DNA from: a bacterium UBA7470
GTDB taxonomy: Bacteria > Pseudomonadota > Gammaproteobacteria > Burkholderiales > Burkholderiaceae_C
Assembly: GCA_002479815.1 (NCBI GenBank)
Contig: DLPA01000152.1
Span: 1 to 14,823 of the forward strand
DNA length: 14,823 bases
Direction: 5' to 3'
In this document: positions 1 to 6,756 of the stretch, piece by piece
Layout: the number at the start of each line of letters is the position of its first letter
Numbering within the stretch: the first letter of the stretch is position 1
Position numbers and translations under genes: made by a program
The notes under the pieces: generated by a model
What the model was told of the DNA's origin: nothing
Seen by the model: only the letters and a program-made list of their open reading frames with translations
Databases searched by the model: none

Positions 1-114
1 GGCTGGTGGTGGCAAGGCGAACACACCACCCACCGCCACCTGAAACGCCAAGTGATGAAAGAAATGCTCCAAACCGCCTTGGGCTTGAAGCGAGCTGCAC
101 ACATCAAGGCATAA
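1..114 (+). CDS. C-terminal end of an unrecognised protein (partial)
   Basis: An open frame runs from the first base to a TAA at 112-114 and gives 37 residues. They begin with a Trp-rich patch (GWWWQGEH), continue through a His/Arg-rich segment, and end in an amphipathic stretch (QVMKEMLQTALGLKR). I do not recognise the family from this fragment and assign no function. Reading frame and codon use look like the other genes of the window. The last two bases of the stop codon already belong to the inverted repeat of the repeat element that follows, so this gene has no 3' spacer of its own. Confidence 0.6.
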   Translation, partial: GWWWQGEHTTHRHLKRQVMKEMLQTALGLKRAAHIKA

Positions 115-215
115 AAATCAATAGCAAAAAAAGTGAGCTGCTTACGCAAGTAATACGCCACTTTTAGTCATTTTGATGCTTGAAATAATGCCGAAAAGCT
201 GAAAAAACCCATTTC

Positions 216-249
216 AAACCCGTTTTTAGGGGCTGAAAAACGGGTTTTT
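216..249 (+). terminator. Bidirectional terminator-like hairpin inside repeat copy A
   Basis: AAACCCGTTTTT (216-227) and AAAAACGGGTTT (236-247) form a perfect 12-bp stem with an 8-nt loop, and two further T residues follow. With A-rich 5' and T-rich 3' flanks it fits an intrinsic terminator in either direction. It would end transcription of the gene stopping at 114. The stem is not preserved in the same form in the other two copies. Confidence 0.55.
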
Positions 250-281
250 GACTGCCGACGCAGCATTTTTTCAATAAAAAC

Positions 282-307
282 GGCTGATTTTCAGATAAAA
301 ATCAGCC
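282..307 (+). other. Second perfect hairpin inside repeat copy A
   Basis: GGCTGATTTT (282-291) pairs perfectly with AAAATCAGCC (298-307) across a 6-nt loop. Its 5' side overlaps the CGGCTG block shared by the repeat copies. With the terminal arms and the 216-247 stem it would let a transcript of this element fold into a long branched rod. Confidence 0.5.
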
Positions 308-359
308 ATAGCCCTCTATTTACTTGCGTAAGCAGCTCACATTTTTTACTATTATTTTG

Positions 360-583
360 TTTAATTATCAACAACGAAACGTCTTTTGAGGAGCTGGTTT
401 TTCTCGAAAGGGGAGTTTCAAAGCAAGCAAAATCCTCTTAAAAAAGCTTAGAAGTAAGCGAGAATAAAGTCTCGTATGCGACCTTGGAGAAGTAGATGTA
501 TGGAATGTCGCAAAAAATGTATTCTGTTTGCAACAAATTACATCAAGGTTGCTTCAATTAGACGTTAAAAGAGGAGACAGAAT
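360..583 (+). promoter_or_regulatory. Leader/upstream region of the PhnD-like gene
   Basis: This 224-bp non-coding stretch lies between repeat copy A and the start at 584. A small hairpin is visible (CGAGA 459-463 with TCTCG 470-474), as is a candidate 21-codon ORF at 496-561. No convincing -35/-10 pair was found. The ribosome binding site of the downstream gene, GAGGAG at 571-576, sits 7 nt before its ATG. Confidence 0.3.
496..561 (+). CDS. Possible 21-residue leader ORF
   Basis: An ATG at 496 is preceded by GGAG (486-489) at 6-nt spacing and opens 21 codons ending in TAG at 559-561. That leaves 22 nt before the next ATG at 584. The peptide (MYGMSQKMYSVC, then NKLHQGCFN) has two Cys and no recognisable motif. 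The good Shine-Dalgarno spacing and the position in a leader make a regulatory or coupled upstream ORF conceivable. An ORF this short arises easily by chance, so this is tentative. Confidence 0.2.
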   Translation: MYGMSQKMYSVCNKLHQGCFN

Positions 584-1594
584 ATGTCCACCACTGGTTT
601 TGATCGTACATCGCGTGTTTCCCAATTCGTATTGAGCTTGTGCTTGGCGCAAGCCGCTTTAACGGCACACGCACAAATTTGCCCCCATCGTGGCGACTTG
701 GACGAGACGTATTGTGATGCCAATCGTGACTTAGTAGCCGACAGCCCGGCGATGGGAAAAACCCCCGATCGCTTGGTGTTGGGGGTGTCTTCAGTGGAGG
801 ATGCACAAACCGCCATGAAAACCTACAGCCCCTTGGTGGATTACTTAAAAGGCTGCTTGAAAAAAGATGTGCAGTTGTATCCCCCCGTGGGAGAGGCGAA
901 CGTGTTAGAGGGGATGCGTACCGGACAAGTCCACGTCGCCCAGTTTGCAACAGGCGGCACGATGTATGCCGTCAACTTTGCTGGTGCAGTGCCCTTTGCA
1001 GGCAAAGGCCCCGCTGGCACAGGTAAGCGCGACACGTACACGCTGATGCTGATTGTGAAAACCGAGAGTGCTTACCAAAAACCCATTGATTTAAAGGGCA
1101 AGCAAATTGCACACACCTCCGTCACCTCGAATTCAGGCAACTTAGCACCTCGGGCCTTGTTTCCCGAATTGGGTTTAACGCCTGAGAAAGATTACAAAGT
1201 AGCGTTCAGTGGCAAGCACGATAAGTCCATCATTGGCGTGCAATTGGGCTTGTATGACGCGGCTGCGGTGGCCAGCGATGTGTTTGAACGCTTGGTGGCT
1301 AAAGGTGACATCAAGCGCCACCAGTTCCGGGTGATTTACGAAAGCGAAGAGTTTCCACCCGATGCGTTTTCCCATGCACACGATTTGGACCCCAAATTGG
1401 CAAGCGACATCAAACGCTGCTTTTATGACTTTCATTTTCCAGAGTTGATGTCTAAACAACTCGAAAACAACGACCGTTTCTTTGCAGTGGGCTATGCCAA
1501 AGACTGGAAGCTGGTGCGCCTGATTGCCAAGGCCTCAGGTGTCCAGATGAGCAAAGGGGCGTATCAAGCCATCGTTGCCACGAAGAAAAAATAA
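584..1594 (+). CDS. PhnD-like phosphate/phosphite/phosphonate-type periplasmic binding protein
   Basis: The 336-residue product starts with an export signal (hydrophobic about residues 14-28, likely cleaved after AHA at 30). The body matches the PhnD-type solute-binding fold: an N-terminal lobe with LVLGVSSVEDAQTAMKTYSP (64-83), an anion-binding SNSGNLAPR segment (182-190), and the family-typical SGKHDKSIIGVQLG (209-222). Such proteins deliver phosphonate, phosphite or related anions to an ABC importer. No permease or ATPase partner is in the window, so the ligand is unknown. Between signal and body lies a Cys-flanked acidic loop (C33, C44, then DANRDLVAD at 45-53) that resembles an EF-hand-like or thrombospondin-type Ca loop. 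The start is supported by GAGGAG at 571-576. Family assignment is firm; substrate is not. Confidence 0.8.
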   Translation: MSTTGFDRTSRVSQFVLSLCLAQAALTAHAQICPHRGDLDETYCDANRDLVADSPAMGKTPDRLVLGVSSVEDAQTAMKTYSPLVDYLKGCLKKDVQLYPPVGEANVLEGMRTGQVHVAQFATGGTMYAVNFAGAVPFAGKGPAGTGKRDTYTLMLIVKTESAYQKPIDLKGKQIAHTSVTSNSGNLAPRALFPELGLTPEKDYKVAFSGKHDKSIIGVQLGLYDAAAVASDVFERLVAKGDIKRHQFRVIYESEEFPPDAFSHAHDLDPKLASDIKRCFYDFHFPELMSKQLENNDRFFAVGYAKDWKLVRLIAKASGVQMSKGAYQAIVATKKK

Positions 1595-1655
1595 GCCCAT
1601 CCGCTTTTGGAGCACAGGTTCCAAAGACCTTACGGGAAAACCAGTATTTCAATAG

Positions 1656-1669
1656 AACGAACGTTCGTT
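1656..1669. promoter_or_regulatory. Perfect 14-bp palindrome, TetR-type operator candidate
   Basis: AACGAACGTTCGTT is its own reverse complement and lies 114 nt before the lipase start, in the only spacer available for its promoter. ACGAACGTTCGT-like palindromes are typical of TetR-family operators. No TetR gene is in the window, so the regulator, and regulation of the lipase by it, are inferred. Confidence 0.4.
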
Positions 1670-1783
1670 TTTAATTCGCGCCATTCTGTCAGTTACCTGC
1701 AAGCTTTTAGGCAAGGGATGGACAGTGTGGTGAAGTACGGCGTTTGTTCTTTTGTCATCTTGGTGCTCTAGGAGATTTGGAAA

Positions 1784-2725
1784 ATGACTTTTTTAGGCGT
1801 GCTGGCGCGTATGGGCGGTGTGGGCGTATTGGGCTTGGCTTGTATGGTCGCAATGCCAGCGGCTCATGCACAGTCGGGTTATACAAAAACCAAGTACCCT
1901 GTGGTGTTGGCCCACGGTATTTTTGGCTTTGATACCTTGGCTGGGGTGGATTATTTTTACGATATTCCGCGTCAGTTGCGGGCCGATGGTGCCACCGTGT
2001 TTCAAACACAGCAGTCGGCCACGCAGTCCAGTGAAGTGCGTGGCGAGCAATTGCTGGCGGAATTGCGGCGCTTAAAAGCGGCCTATGGTCATCAAAAATT
2101 CAACCTTATCGGTCACAGCCATGGGGGGCATACGGTGCGTTATGTGGCTGCGGTGGCACCTGAGTTGGTCGCATCGGTCACCACGGTGGGTTCTCCCACA
2201 CAAGGCTCACCCGTGGCTGATGTGATTCGGGACGTGCTCAAAGGCACCAATACCACCAGCATCGCAGCCAGTTTTGTGAACAGTTTGACTTCGGTCATGG
2301 GCTGGTTCACCGGCACGCCACAGTTGCCACAAAATGCCTTGGCGGCGATGGAGTCTTTGACCACCGCAGGCTCGATGCGCTTTACCCAGAAGTTTCCACA
2401 AGGCGCGCCCACCACGGCGTGCGGCAGTGGTCCTGGTGTGGTCAATGGCATTCGGTATTACTCGATTGGCGGCACCTCCCCGCTGACCAACGTGCTTGAT
2501 CCCTTGGATGGGGCGATGGTGGCTGGATCGGCCTTCATTGCGGGGGAAAGCGACGGTTTGGTCAGCCGTTGTTCGTCACGCTGGGGTGAGGTCTTGCGCG
2601 ATAACTATCCTTGGAATCACATGGACGAAGTGAACCATTCCTTTGGCTTGCGCGGACTCTTCACGCCCGATCCAGTGGCGTTTTACCGCAGCCACACCAA
2701 TCGTCTGAAAAACGTAGGGCTGTAA
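1784..2725 (+). CDS. lipA: Secreted triacylglycerol lipase, family I.1 (Pseudomonas LipA type)
   Basis: The 313-residue product closely resembles the P. aeruginosa-type lipase over its full length. An N-terminal signal peptide ends near AHA at 29. Mature landmarks follow in order: YPVVLAHGIFGFD (38-50, oxyanion region), nucleophile elbow GHSHGG with Ser112, catalytic Asp257 in SDGLV, and catalytic His279 in NHMDEVNH. Cys213 and Cys263 match the conserved disulfide pair. Asp239 and Asp281 match the calcium ligands. All catalytic and structural residues are present, so an active extracellular lipase that hydrolyses long-chain acylglycerols, exported by Sec and then type II secretion, is expected. 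The start has AGGAG at 1770-1774. The foldase gene follows 1 nt after the stop, the classic operon for this family. Confidence 0.93.
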   Translation: MTFLGVLARMGGVGVLGLACMVAMPAAHAQSGYTKTKYPVVLAHGIFGFDTLAGVDYFYDIPRQLRADGATVFQTQQSATQSSEVRGEQLLAELRRLKAAYGHQKFNLIGHSHGGHTVRYVAAVAPELVASVTTVGSPTQGSPVADVIRDVLKGTNTTSIAASFVNSLTSVMGWFTGTPQLPQNALAAMESLTTAGSMRFTQKFPQGAPTTACGSGPGVVNGIRYYSIGGTSPLTNVLDPLDGAMVAGSAFIAGESDGLVSRCSSRWGEVLRDNYPWNHMDEVNHSFGLRGLFTPDPVAFYRSHTNRLKNVGL

Positions 2726-2726
2726 G

Positions 2727-3689
2727 ATGCAGACGCACCTGCGCTGGCCTGTGGTGGGCGGTGTGTTGTTGGGATTGTTTGTAAGCCTGTGGTGGTGGAT
2801 GACAGCACCCTATGCGTCCCCAGAGCAGGCCCATGAGCGCGTGCGTTGGTCGCCGGCGTCGCAATTCACCCACATCGCCGCCGGCGACAGCCCCACACCC
2901 GTGGTTTCAGATGGTGCAGCACCGGCTCGTGGCAGCGGTGTGCGTGAACTTGAACAAATCGAACACGTCCTGTTTGAACACGGCTCGCTGCGCGGCACGG
3001 CATTGGATGGGGATTGGGGCCTTGATGCCCACGGTCAACTGCAACCCAGTCGTGCCTTGCGTCGTCGCTTTGACCAATTACTGACCACCCAAGGGGAAGT
3101 CAGCCGTGAGGCGTTGGGCGTGTGGCTGCGTGCCAAGGCGAGCAAAGACGTGGGGGTGAGTGCGGCGCAAGCCATCATGCAAATTTGGCACAAGTATTTG
3201 GTACTGGAAGGGCAAGAGTACCGCTACGGGGTGCGCCTTGATGAACCTGAATCGTTGCGGTGGGCCTTGCAGGAGCGCCAAATCAAGCGGCGTGAAATTC
3301 TTGGGGTGGCATGGGCCGCAGCGTTTTATGCGGAAGAGGAAGCCTTGCTGACGCAAAGCTTGGCATCGGACCACACACCGCAGACCACTACGTCAAACGC
3401 ACCAGCAGCACCAGCCGCTCATGCAGCCTTGCCTCATCTGAATGCCGCCCAAGCCCATGCCCTCAGAAGTGCCCAATTTGGCACGGCAGCTGCCGACCGT
3501 TTGGCGGCGTTGGATGCGCAAGAGGCCATGTGGCACACCCGCTTGACACAAGCGCGTGTGCAATGGGACCGCATCAGCAATACCCCACAGTGGTCGCCAG
3601 TGCAACAACAAGCCTATTTTTCACAATGGCTAGACGGTCATTTTGAGGAACGCGAACGGGTACGGGTGCGTGCGCTGTTAGGACTGTGA
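2727..3689 (+). CDS. Lipase-specific foldase (Lif/LipB chaperone)
   Basis: The product has 320 residues. A single N-terminal membrane anchor (about 8-25, ending in Trp residues) is followed by a variable Pro/Ala-rich linker. The folding domain then begins with SLRGTALDG (87-95) and the foldase signature RxxFDxxLxxxGE (RRRFDQLLTTQGE, 112-124). The usual Tyr after FD is Gln117 here. The C-terminal half is Ala/Gln-rich and helical, as in known foldases, which clamp the lipase in the periplasm and stay in the inner membrane. The gene starts 1 nt after the lipase stop, consistent with translational coupling and 1:1 need. Its last 12 nt overlap the 3' end of the opposing ABC ATPase gene. Foldase genes are called lipB, lif or lipH in different species, so I leave the symbol empty. 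Confidence 0.9.
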   Translation: MQTHLRWPVVGGVLLGLFVSLWWWMTAPYASPEQAHERVRWSPASQFTHIAAGDSPTPVVSDGAAPARGSGVRELEQIEHVLFEHGSLRGTALDGDWGLDAHGQLQPSRALRRRFDQLLTTQGEVSREALGVWLRAKASKDVGVSAAQAIMQIWHKYLVLEGQEYRYGVRLDEPESLRWALQERQIKRREILGVAWAAAFYAEEEALLTQSLASDHTPQTTTSNAPAAPAAHAALPHLNAAQAHALRSAQFGTAAADRLAALDAQEAMWHTRLTQARVQWDRISNTPQWSPVQQQAYFSQWLDGHFEERERVRVRALLGL

Positions 3690-4346
3690 GGGCAGCTCAA
3701 GTCGCCAGCTCAAGTGCAGACCAGGCGGCGCTTCGTAGTCTGCGATGACCCACGCGCGTTGTGGGTGCGCTGCTGCGTCTTCTAACCATGCCATCACGCA
3801 GGAGATGGAAGCCCGATCTAGAGCCGCAAAAGGCTGGTCGATCAAAGCGATGGGCGCACCTGCTGCAAATGCACCCACCCATCCCAGCTTGCGCCGACTG
3901 CCTGTGGACAGCATGAACAGGGCTTTGTCCAGATGGGGAATCAGGTCTAGCCCCTCTAACAGCTCGGCTTGTATGTGCGGATCGTAGGTGGGAAATTGTT
4001 GCTGCCATTGTGCCAAGCACGCACGGGCACTGATTTGCAGGTTACCCGACCCGCTGGGATCATCAGGATCAGCCCAAAAAACAAAAGGCGATGGATAAGC
4101 CATCGCCATTATGTGTTGCCCTACGACGGTGATCGTCCCCTGACACTGGTCCTTGAAGGGGCTGTTGATCCCACTCCATTGACCGGACAGCAATCTCAGC
4201 AACGTGGTTTTTCCGGTTTGCTCATCGCCTTGAATCCATCCTACTCCTGCTGAAATTTGGAAACTCAAGGCGTGGAACAACGCGGGCTGACCGGGCCAAG
4301 CCCAGCGCAGCCCTTGGGCGGTTAAGACAGGATCAGCGGTCGTCAC
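3678..4346 (-). CDS. ABC-type ATPase with non-canonical catalytic residues
   Basis: From the GTG at 4346 the product has 222 residues. Visible are Walker A GDEQTGKTT (40-48), a signature-like LSTGSRRKLGW (146-156), Walker B PIALIDQPF (165-173) and D-loop AALD (174-177). The Walker B glutamate is Gln171. The usual switch His after the last strand is missing (WVIADYEA, about 199-206). The Q-loop region reads FVFWADPDD with no obvious Gln. Nucleotide binding seems possible; normal hydrolysis is doubtful. No permease partner is nearby. The gene overlaps the end of the helicase gene by 14 nt, so translational coupling is likely. An alternative GTG at 4355 has a better-spaced AGG. The open frame extends far upstream to 4895 only because it shadows the helicase tail. 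Confidence 0.7.
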   Translation of the reverse strand: MTTADPVLTAQGLRWAWPGQPALFHALSFQISAGVGWIQGDEQTGKTTLLRLLSGQWSGINSPFKDQCQGTITVVGQHIMAMAYPSPFVFWADPDDPSGSGNLQISARACLAQWQQQFPTYDPHIQAELLEGLDLIPHLDKALFMLSTGSRRKLGWVGAFAAGAPIALIDQPFAALDRASISCVMAWLEDAAAHPQRAWVIADYEAPPGLHLSWRLELPSQS

Positions 4347-6306
4347 GACGGCCACGGAAGCCACCTTGTTCACGTCCTTCAAAACTGCGCCCCCCGCGTC
4401 CAGCAGGTTTGGCAAAACCACGGTCTTGCGGCTTGAAGCCCGCACCACCGCCACTGCGCTTGCCCGCAAACTCGCGTGATTCACGGTCTTCACGCTCGCT
4501 GCGCTCACCGCCAAAGCGCGGGCCACGGTGCTCGTCAGACCCCCACATGGGACGGTCTTGGCGTACCTCACCACGGTCGCCAGCACCACGGTGGCCTTCG
4601 GGGCGAGGCGTGCGTGGGGCGTGCGCGTGGCGTTCGGCTGCATCATGATGACGATGACCTGCAGGCGCTTTATCGCTGCGGCCAAAGCCGGCGAAACCGC
4701 CTGAACGATAGCCACTGTCTTCCTCGGAACGCTCAGGACGATCACCGAAGCGAGGACCACGGTCATTGCTGCGATCGTTGTTGCGATCATTGCCAAAGCG
4801 ACCACGGCCTTCACCACCGCGTCCACCACCACCAAAACCGCCGGCTTTGCCACGACCGCCACCAGTATTACCGCCTTTGCGCTCGTCACGAGCAAAGAAA
4901 GACGGAGGAGGACGCAACTTCGGCTCCAAGCCCGGAATCACATCGGGCTTGAGCGGATTGCGAGTGTGAAATTCAATGTCGGCAATGCGACGGCGGTCGC
5001 GCATCTCGGCAATCGTGACCGCCAAGCCATCACGTCCGGCGCGGCCTGTACGACCGATGCGGTGGGTGTAGTCCTCTGCCTTCATGGGCAGGCCATAGTT
5101 GAAGACGTGGCTGATGGTGGGCACGTCAATGCCGCGTGCGGCTACGTCGGTAGCGACCAGCACTTGCACACGACCATCGCGCAGGGCCGAGAGACGGCGG
5201 TTGCGCAGCCCTTGGCTCAAAGCGCCATGCAGCGCTACCGCAGAGAAACCGGCTTGTTGCAAGTCTTCCGCCAAGCTGTCGCATTCAATTTGAGTACAAG
5301 CAAACACAATGGCTTGGTTGATGGTGGTGTCGCGCAGCCAGTGATCCAACAATTGACGTTTGTGCTCAGGCGTATCGGCCCAAAACAGTTTTTGGGTGAT
5401 GTTGGCGTGTTTTTCTTGTGGGGTGGCGATTTGAATTTTCTCGACATTCGCCCCGTTGTCGTGCATGACGCGCATGGCCAATTGCTGAATGCGTGGCGCA
5501 AACGTGGCCGAGAACATCATGGTTTGACGGCGTTGCGCCGTCAGTTGGTTGACTTCGGCCAAGTCGTCGGAAAAACCCAAGTCCAACATACGGTCGGCTT
5601 CGTCAATCACCAAAAACTTGACATCGCCCAGTTTGATTTGACCGCTGCGCTCCAAGTCCAACAAACGGCCCGGTGTGGCGACGACCAAGTTGGCGTTTTG
5701 CAGTTTGGCAATTTGCAACTGGTAAGGCATACCGCCCACGATATTGGCCACGCGCAGGCCACGGCAATGGCGCACAAGGTCGATGGCATCGGCTGCCACT
5801 TGTTGCGCCAACTCACGAGTGGGGCACAAAACCAATGCGCCAGGTTCCGCAGGCTTGAAGTTGCGGGGATTGGTGGGGTCTTTGCGGCGTGGACGCTTGG
5901 GTGCGGGCAAACCTTTGGCGGCGGCTTCGGCCACGGCTTGATCAAATGCGTCGCGCTCGGCTTGCTGTTGGTCTTGCTGCACTTGCAGCAGGGTGTGCAA
6001 CACGGGCAATAAAAACGCTGCCGTTTTGCCGCTGCCGGTTTGACTGGAGACCATCAAGTCGGCATACACACCGTCGCCTTCTTGGGGCAGTGCCTTAGGG
6101 ATGGCTTGAAGCTGCACGGGCGTGGGGTCGGTGTAGCCCAAGTCGGTAACGGCGGCAATCAGCTCAGGGGCCAGATGCAGACGTTCAAAGCCATTGGGCG
6201 TGGGGGCGACGGTGGTGTCTACAGTATCTGCTGTACCCGCGTCAGAGGACAGCAATTCGGTGTCGGCGGACAGCACATCACCACCGATCAGATTCATATC
6301 GTTCAT
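4333..6306 (-). CDS. DEAD-box ATP-dependent RNA helicase with Arg/Gly-rich tail (RhlE-like)
   Basis: From the ATG at 6306 the product has 657 residues. Core motifs appear in order: Q motif PTPVQLQAIP, motif I SQTGSGKT (88-95), Ia PTRELAQQ, Ib TPGRLLD, II DEAD (235-238), III SAT (266-268), V ATDVAARGID, VI HRIGRTGR (415-422). It should unwind RNA in ribosome assembly or mRNA turnover. A charged insert of about 45 residues separates motifs I and Ia. From about residue 475 to the end it is low-complexity Gly/Arg/Asp/Glu, an RNA-binding tail. The frame is open to an upstream ATG at 6405, but those extra 33 residues are hydrophobic and basic and unlike helicase N-termini, so I chose 6306. Neither 6306 nor the ATG at 6297 has a strong Shine-Dalgarno. 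Confidence 0.92.
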   Translation of the reverse strand: MNDMNLIGGDVLSADTELLSSDAGTADTVDTTVAPTPNGFERLHLAPELIAAVTDLGYTDPTPVQLQAIPKALPQEGDGVYADLMVSSQTGSGKTAAFLLPVLHTLLQVQQDQQQAERDAFDQAVAEAAAKGLPAPKRPRRKDPTNPRNFKPAEPGALVLCPTRELAQQVAADAIDLVRHCRGLRVANIVGGMPYQLQIAKLQNANLVVATPGRLLDLERSGQIKLGDVKFLVIDEADRMLDLGFSDDLAEVNQLTAQRRQTMMFSATFAPRIQQLAMRVMHDNGANVEKIQIATPQEKHANITQKLFWADTPEHKRQLLDHWLRDTTINQAIVFACTQIECDSLAEDLQQAGFSAVALHGALSQGLRNRRLSALRDGRVQVLVATDVAARGIDVPTISHVFNYGLPMKAEDYTHRIGRTGRAGRDGLAVTIAEMRDRRRIADIEFHTRNPLKPDVIPGLEPKLRPPPSFFARDERKGGNTGGGRGKAGGFGGGGRGGEGRGRFGNDRNNDRSNDRGPRFGDRPERSEEDSGYRSGGFAGFGRSDKAPAGHRHHDAAERHAHAPRTPRPEGHRGAGDRGEVRQDRPMWGSDEHRGPRFGGERSEREDRESREFAGKRSGGGAGFKPQDRGFAKPAGRGGRSFEGREQGGFRGRRDDR

Positions 6307-6499
6307 ATCAAAGTTTTCAGGTACGCCAGAAAAGCGCAATCGAATAAAGCGCAGCGAGATCCGCTCTTGTAGGAGGAGGCAAGGAGCCAAGGCCAATGTC
6401 AGCATTGACCAAACGGTTGAGACAATGATTCAACCGCGTTTGTCGGAATCGCCGATGCTTCGTTCGTGGGTTAAAAAACATCAACCACCCAACGAACAT

Positions 6500-6740
6500 C
6501 GCAAGCGGGCCGACTGATAGGAGCCTATCGTGGCGAATCCCGAAAGCTGATGGAGCCTGATGGCAACCACTGAAGGTGTCAGCGGCAGGTTTTAAAACAG
6601 GCCAAGGTTGTGAGGCAGATGTACGATGCTTGCACCCTCAAAAAGTGCAAGCCCACGATTGTACTTCGTTTTCGGGAAAACCCCAAGAATAAGAACAGTC
6701 ATCCTTGGAAGCTGCACGGGAGATACTCGGGTTTTCTATC
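6500..6740 (+). promoter_or_regulatory. Structured leader of the O-acetylhomoserine sulfhydrylase gene, SAM-clan riboswitch candidate
   Basis: This is the 3' part of a 450-bp spacer between the divergent helicase and metY genes. Stems I can pair are: GATAG/CTATC (6516-6520, 6525-6529); GCTGA/TCAGC (6546-6550, 6579-6583) closing two mini-hairpins, GCC/GGC (6555-6564) and ACC/GGT (6566-6577); and GAAAACCC/GGGTTTTC (6676-6683, 6729-6736). GGCAACC at 6562-6568 followed by AGGTGTCA resembles the GGCAACC...GGUGCCA core of SAM-I/SAM-IV riboswitches, and metY is a typical target of those. The conserved C of GGUGC is T here, and I cannot build the usual pseudoknot. The riboswitch identity is a weak inference; the concentration of pairings is what I actually see. 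Confidence 0.3.
6628..6652 (+). other. 8-bp hairpin that could compete with an upstream pairing
   Basis: GCTTGCAC (6628-6635) and GTGCAAGC (6645-6652) pair perfectly across a 9-nt loop. The GCTTGC half could instead pair with GCAAGC at 6501-6506, which would give two exclusive folds. No U-run follows directly, so it is not a standard terminator. Confidence 0.4.
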
Positions 6741-6756
6741 TTGTTGCTGAGTTTGT

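Larger units (their letters stand above)
113..359 (+). repeat. Copy A of a ~247-bp terminal-inverted-repeat element
   Basis: The left arm (from about 113, core 121-153) and right arm (core 320-352) are reverse complements at 31 of 33 core positions. Both carry the block GTGAGCTGCTTACGCAA or a near match. The interior is AT-rich, encodes no protein, and contains two perfect hairpins (216-247 and 282-307). The same arms recur at 9116-9364 and 14492-14737 with nearly the same total length. All three copies carry a CAATAAAAACGGCTG-like block on the right side, so they lie in the same orientation. No convincing target-site duplication is visible. It could be a non-autonomous MITE-type element or a large bidirectional terminator/BIME-like repeat; sequence alone does not decide. 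Confidence 0.85.

Noticed and set aside
1603..1632. Possible terminator after the PhnD-like gene (CTTTTGGA...TTCCAAAG)
   Set aside because: Pairing is imperfect and no T-run follows.
4347..4895. Minus-strand open frame extending the ABC ATPase upstream to 405 residues
   Set aside because: The extra 183 residues are Ala/Val-rich low complexity and lie wholly inside the helicase's Arg/Gly-rich tail in another frame; they shadow biased composition. ABC homology begins only after 4346.
4966..6012. 348-residue plus-strand open frame opposite the helicase
   Set aside because: It is antisense to conserved DEAD-box motifs, has no recognisable domain, and is explained by the codon bias of the real gene.
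6589..6598. 10-bp palindrome GTTTTAAAAC in the metY leader
   Set aside because: Short AT-rich palindromes are common and no second site is seen; not enough to call an operator.
6109..6721. Repeated 13-mer GAAGCTGCACGGG (near 6109 and 6709)
   Set aside because: Two isolated copies, one in coding sequence and one in the metY leader, with unrelated flanks; chance is enough.
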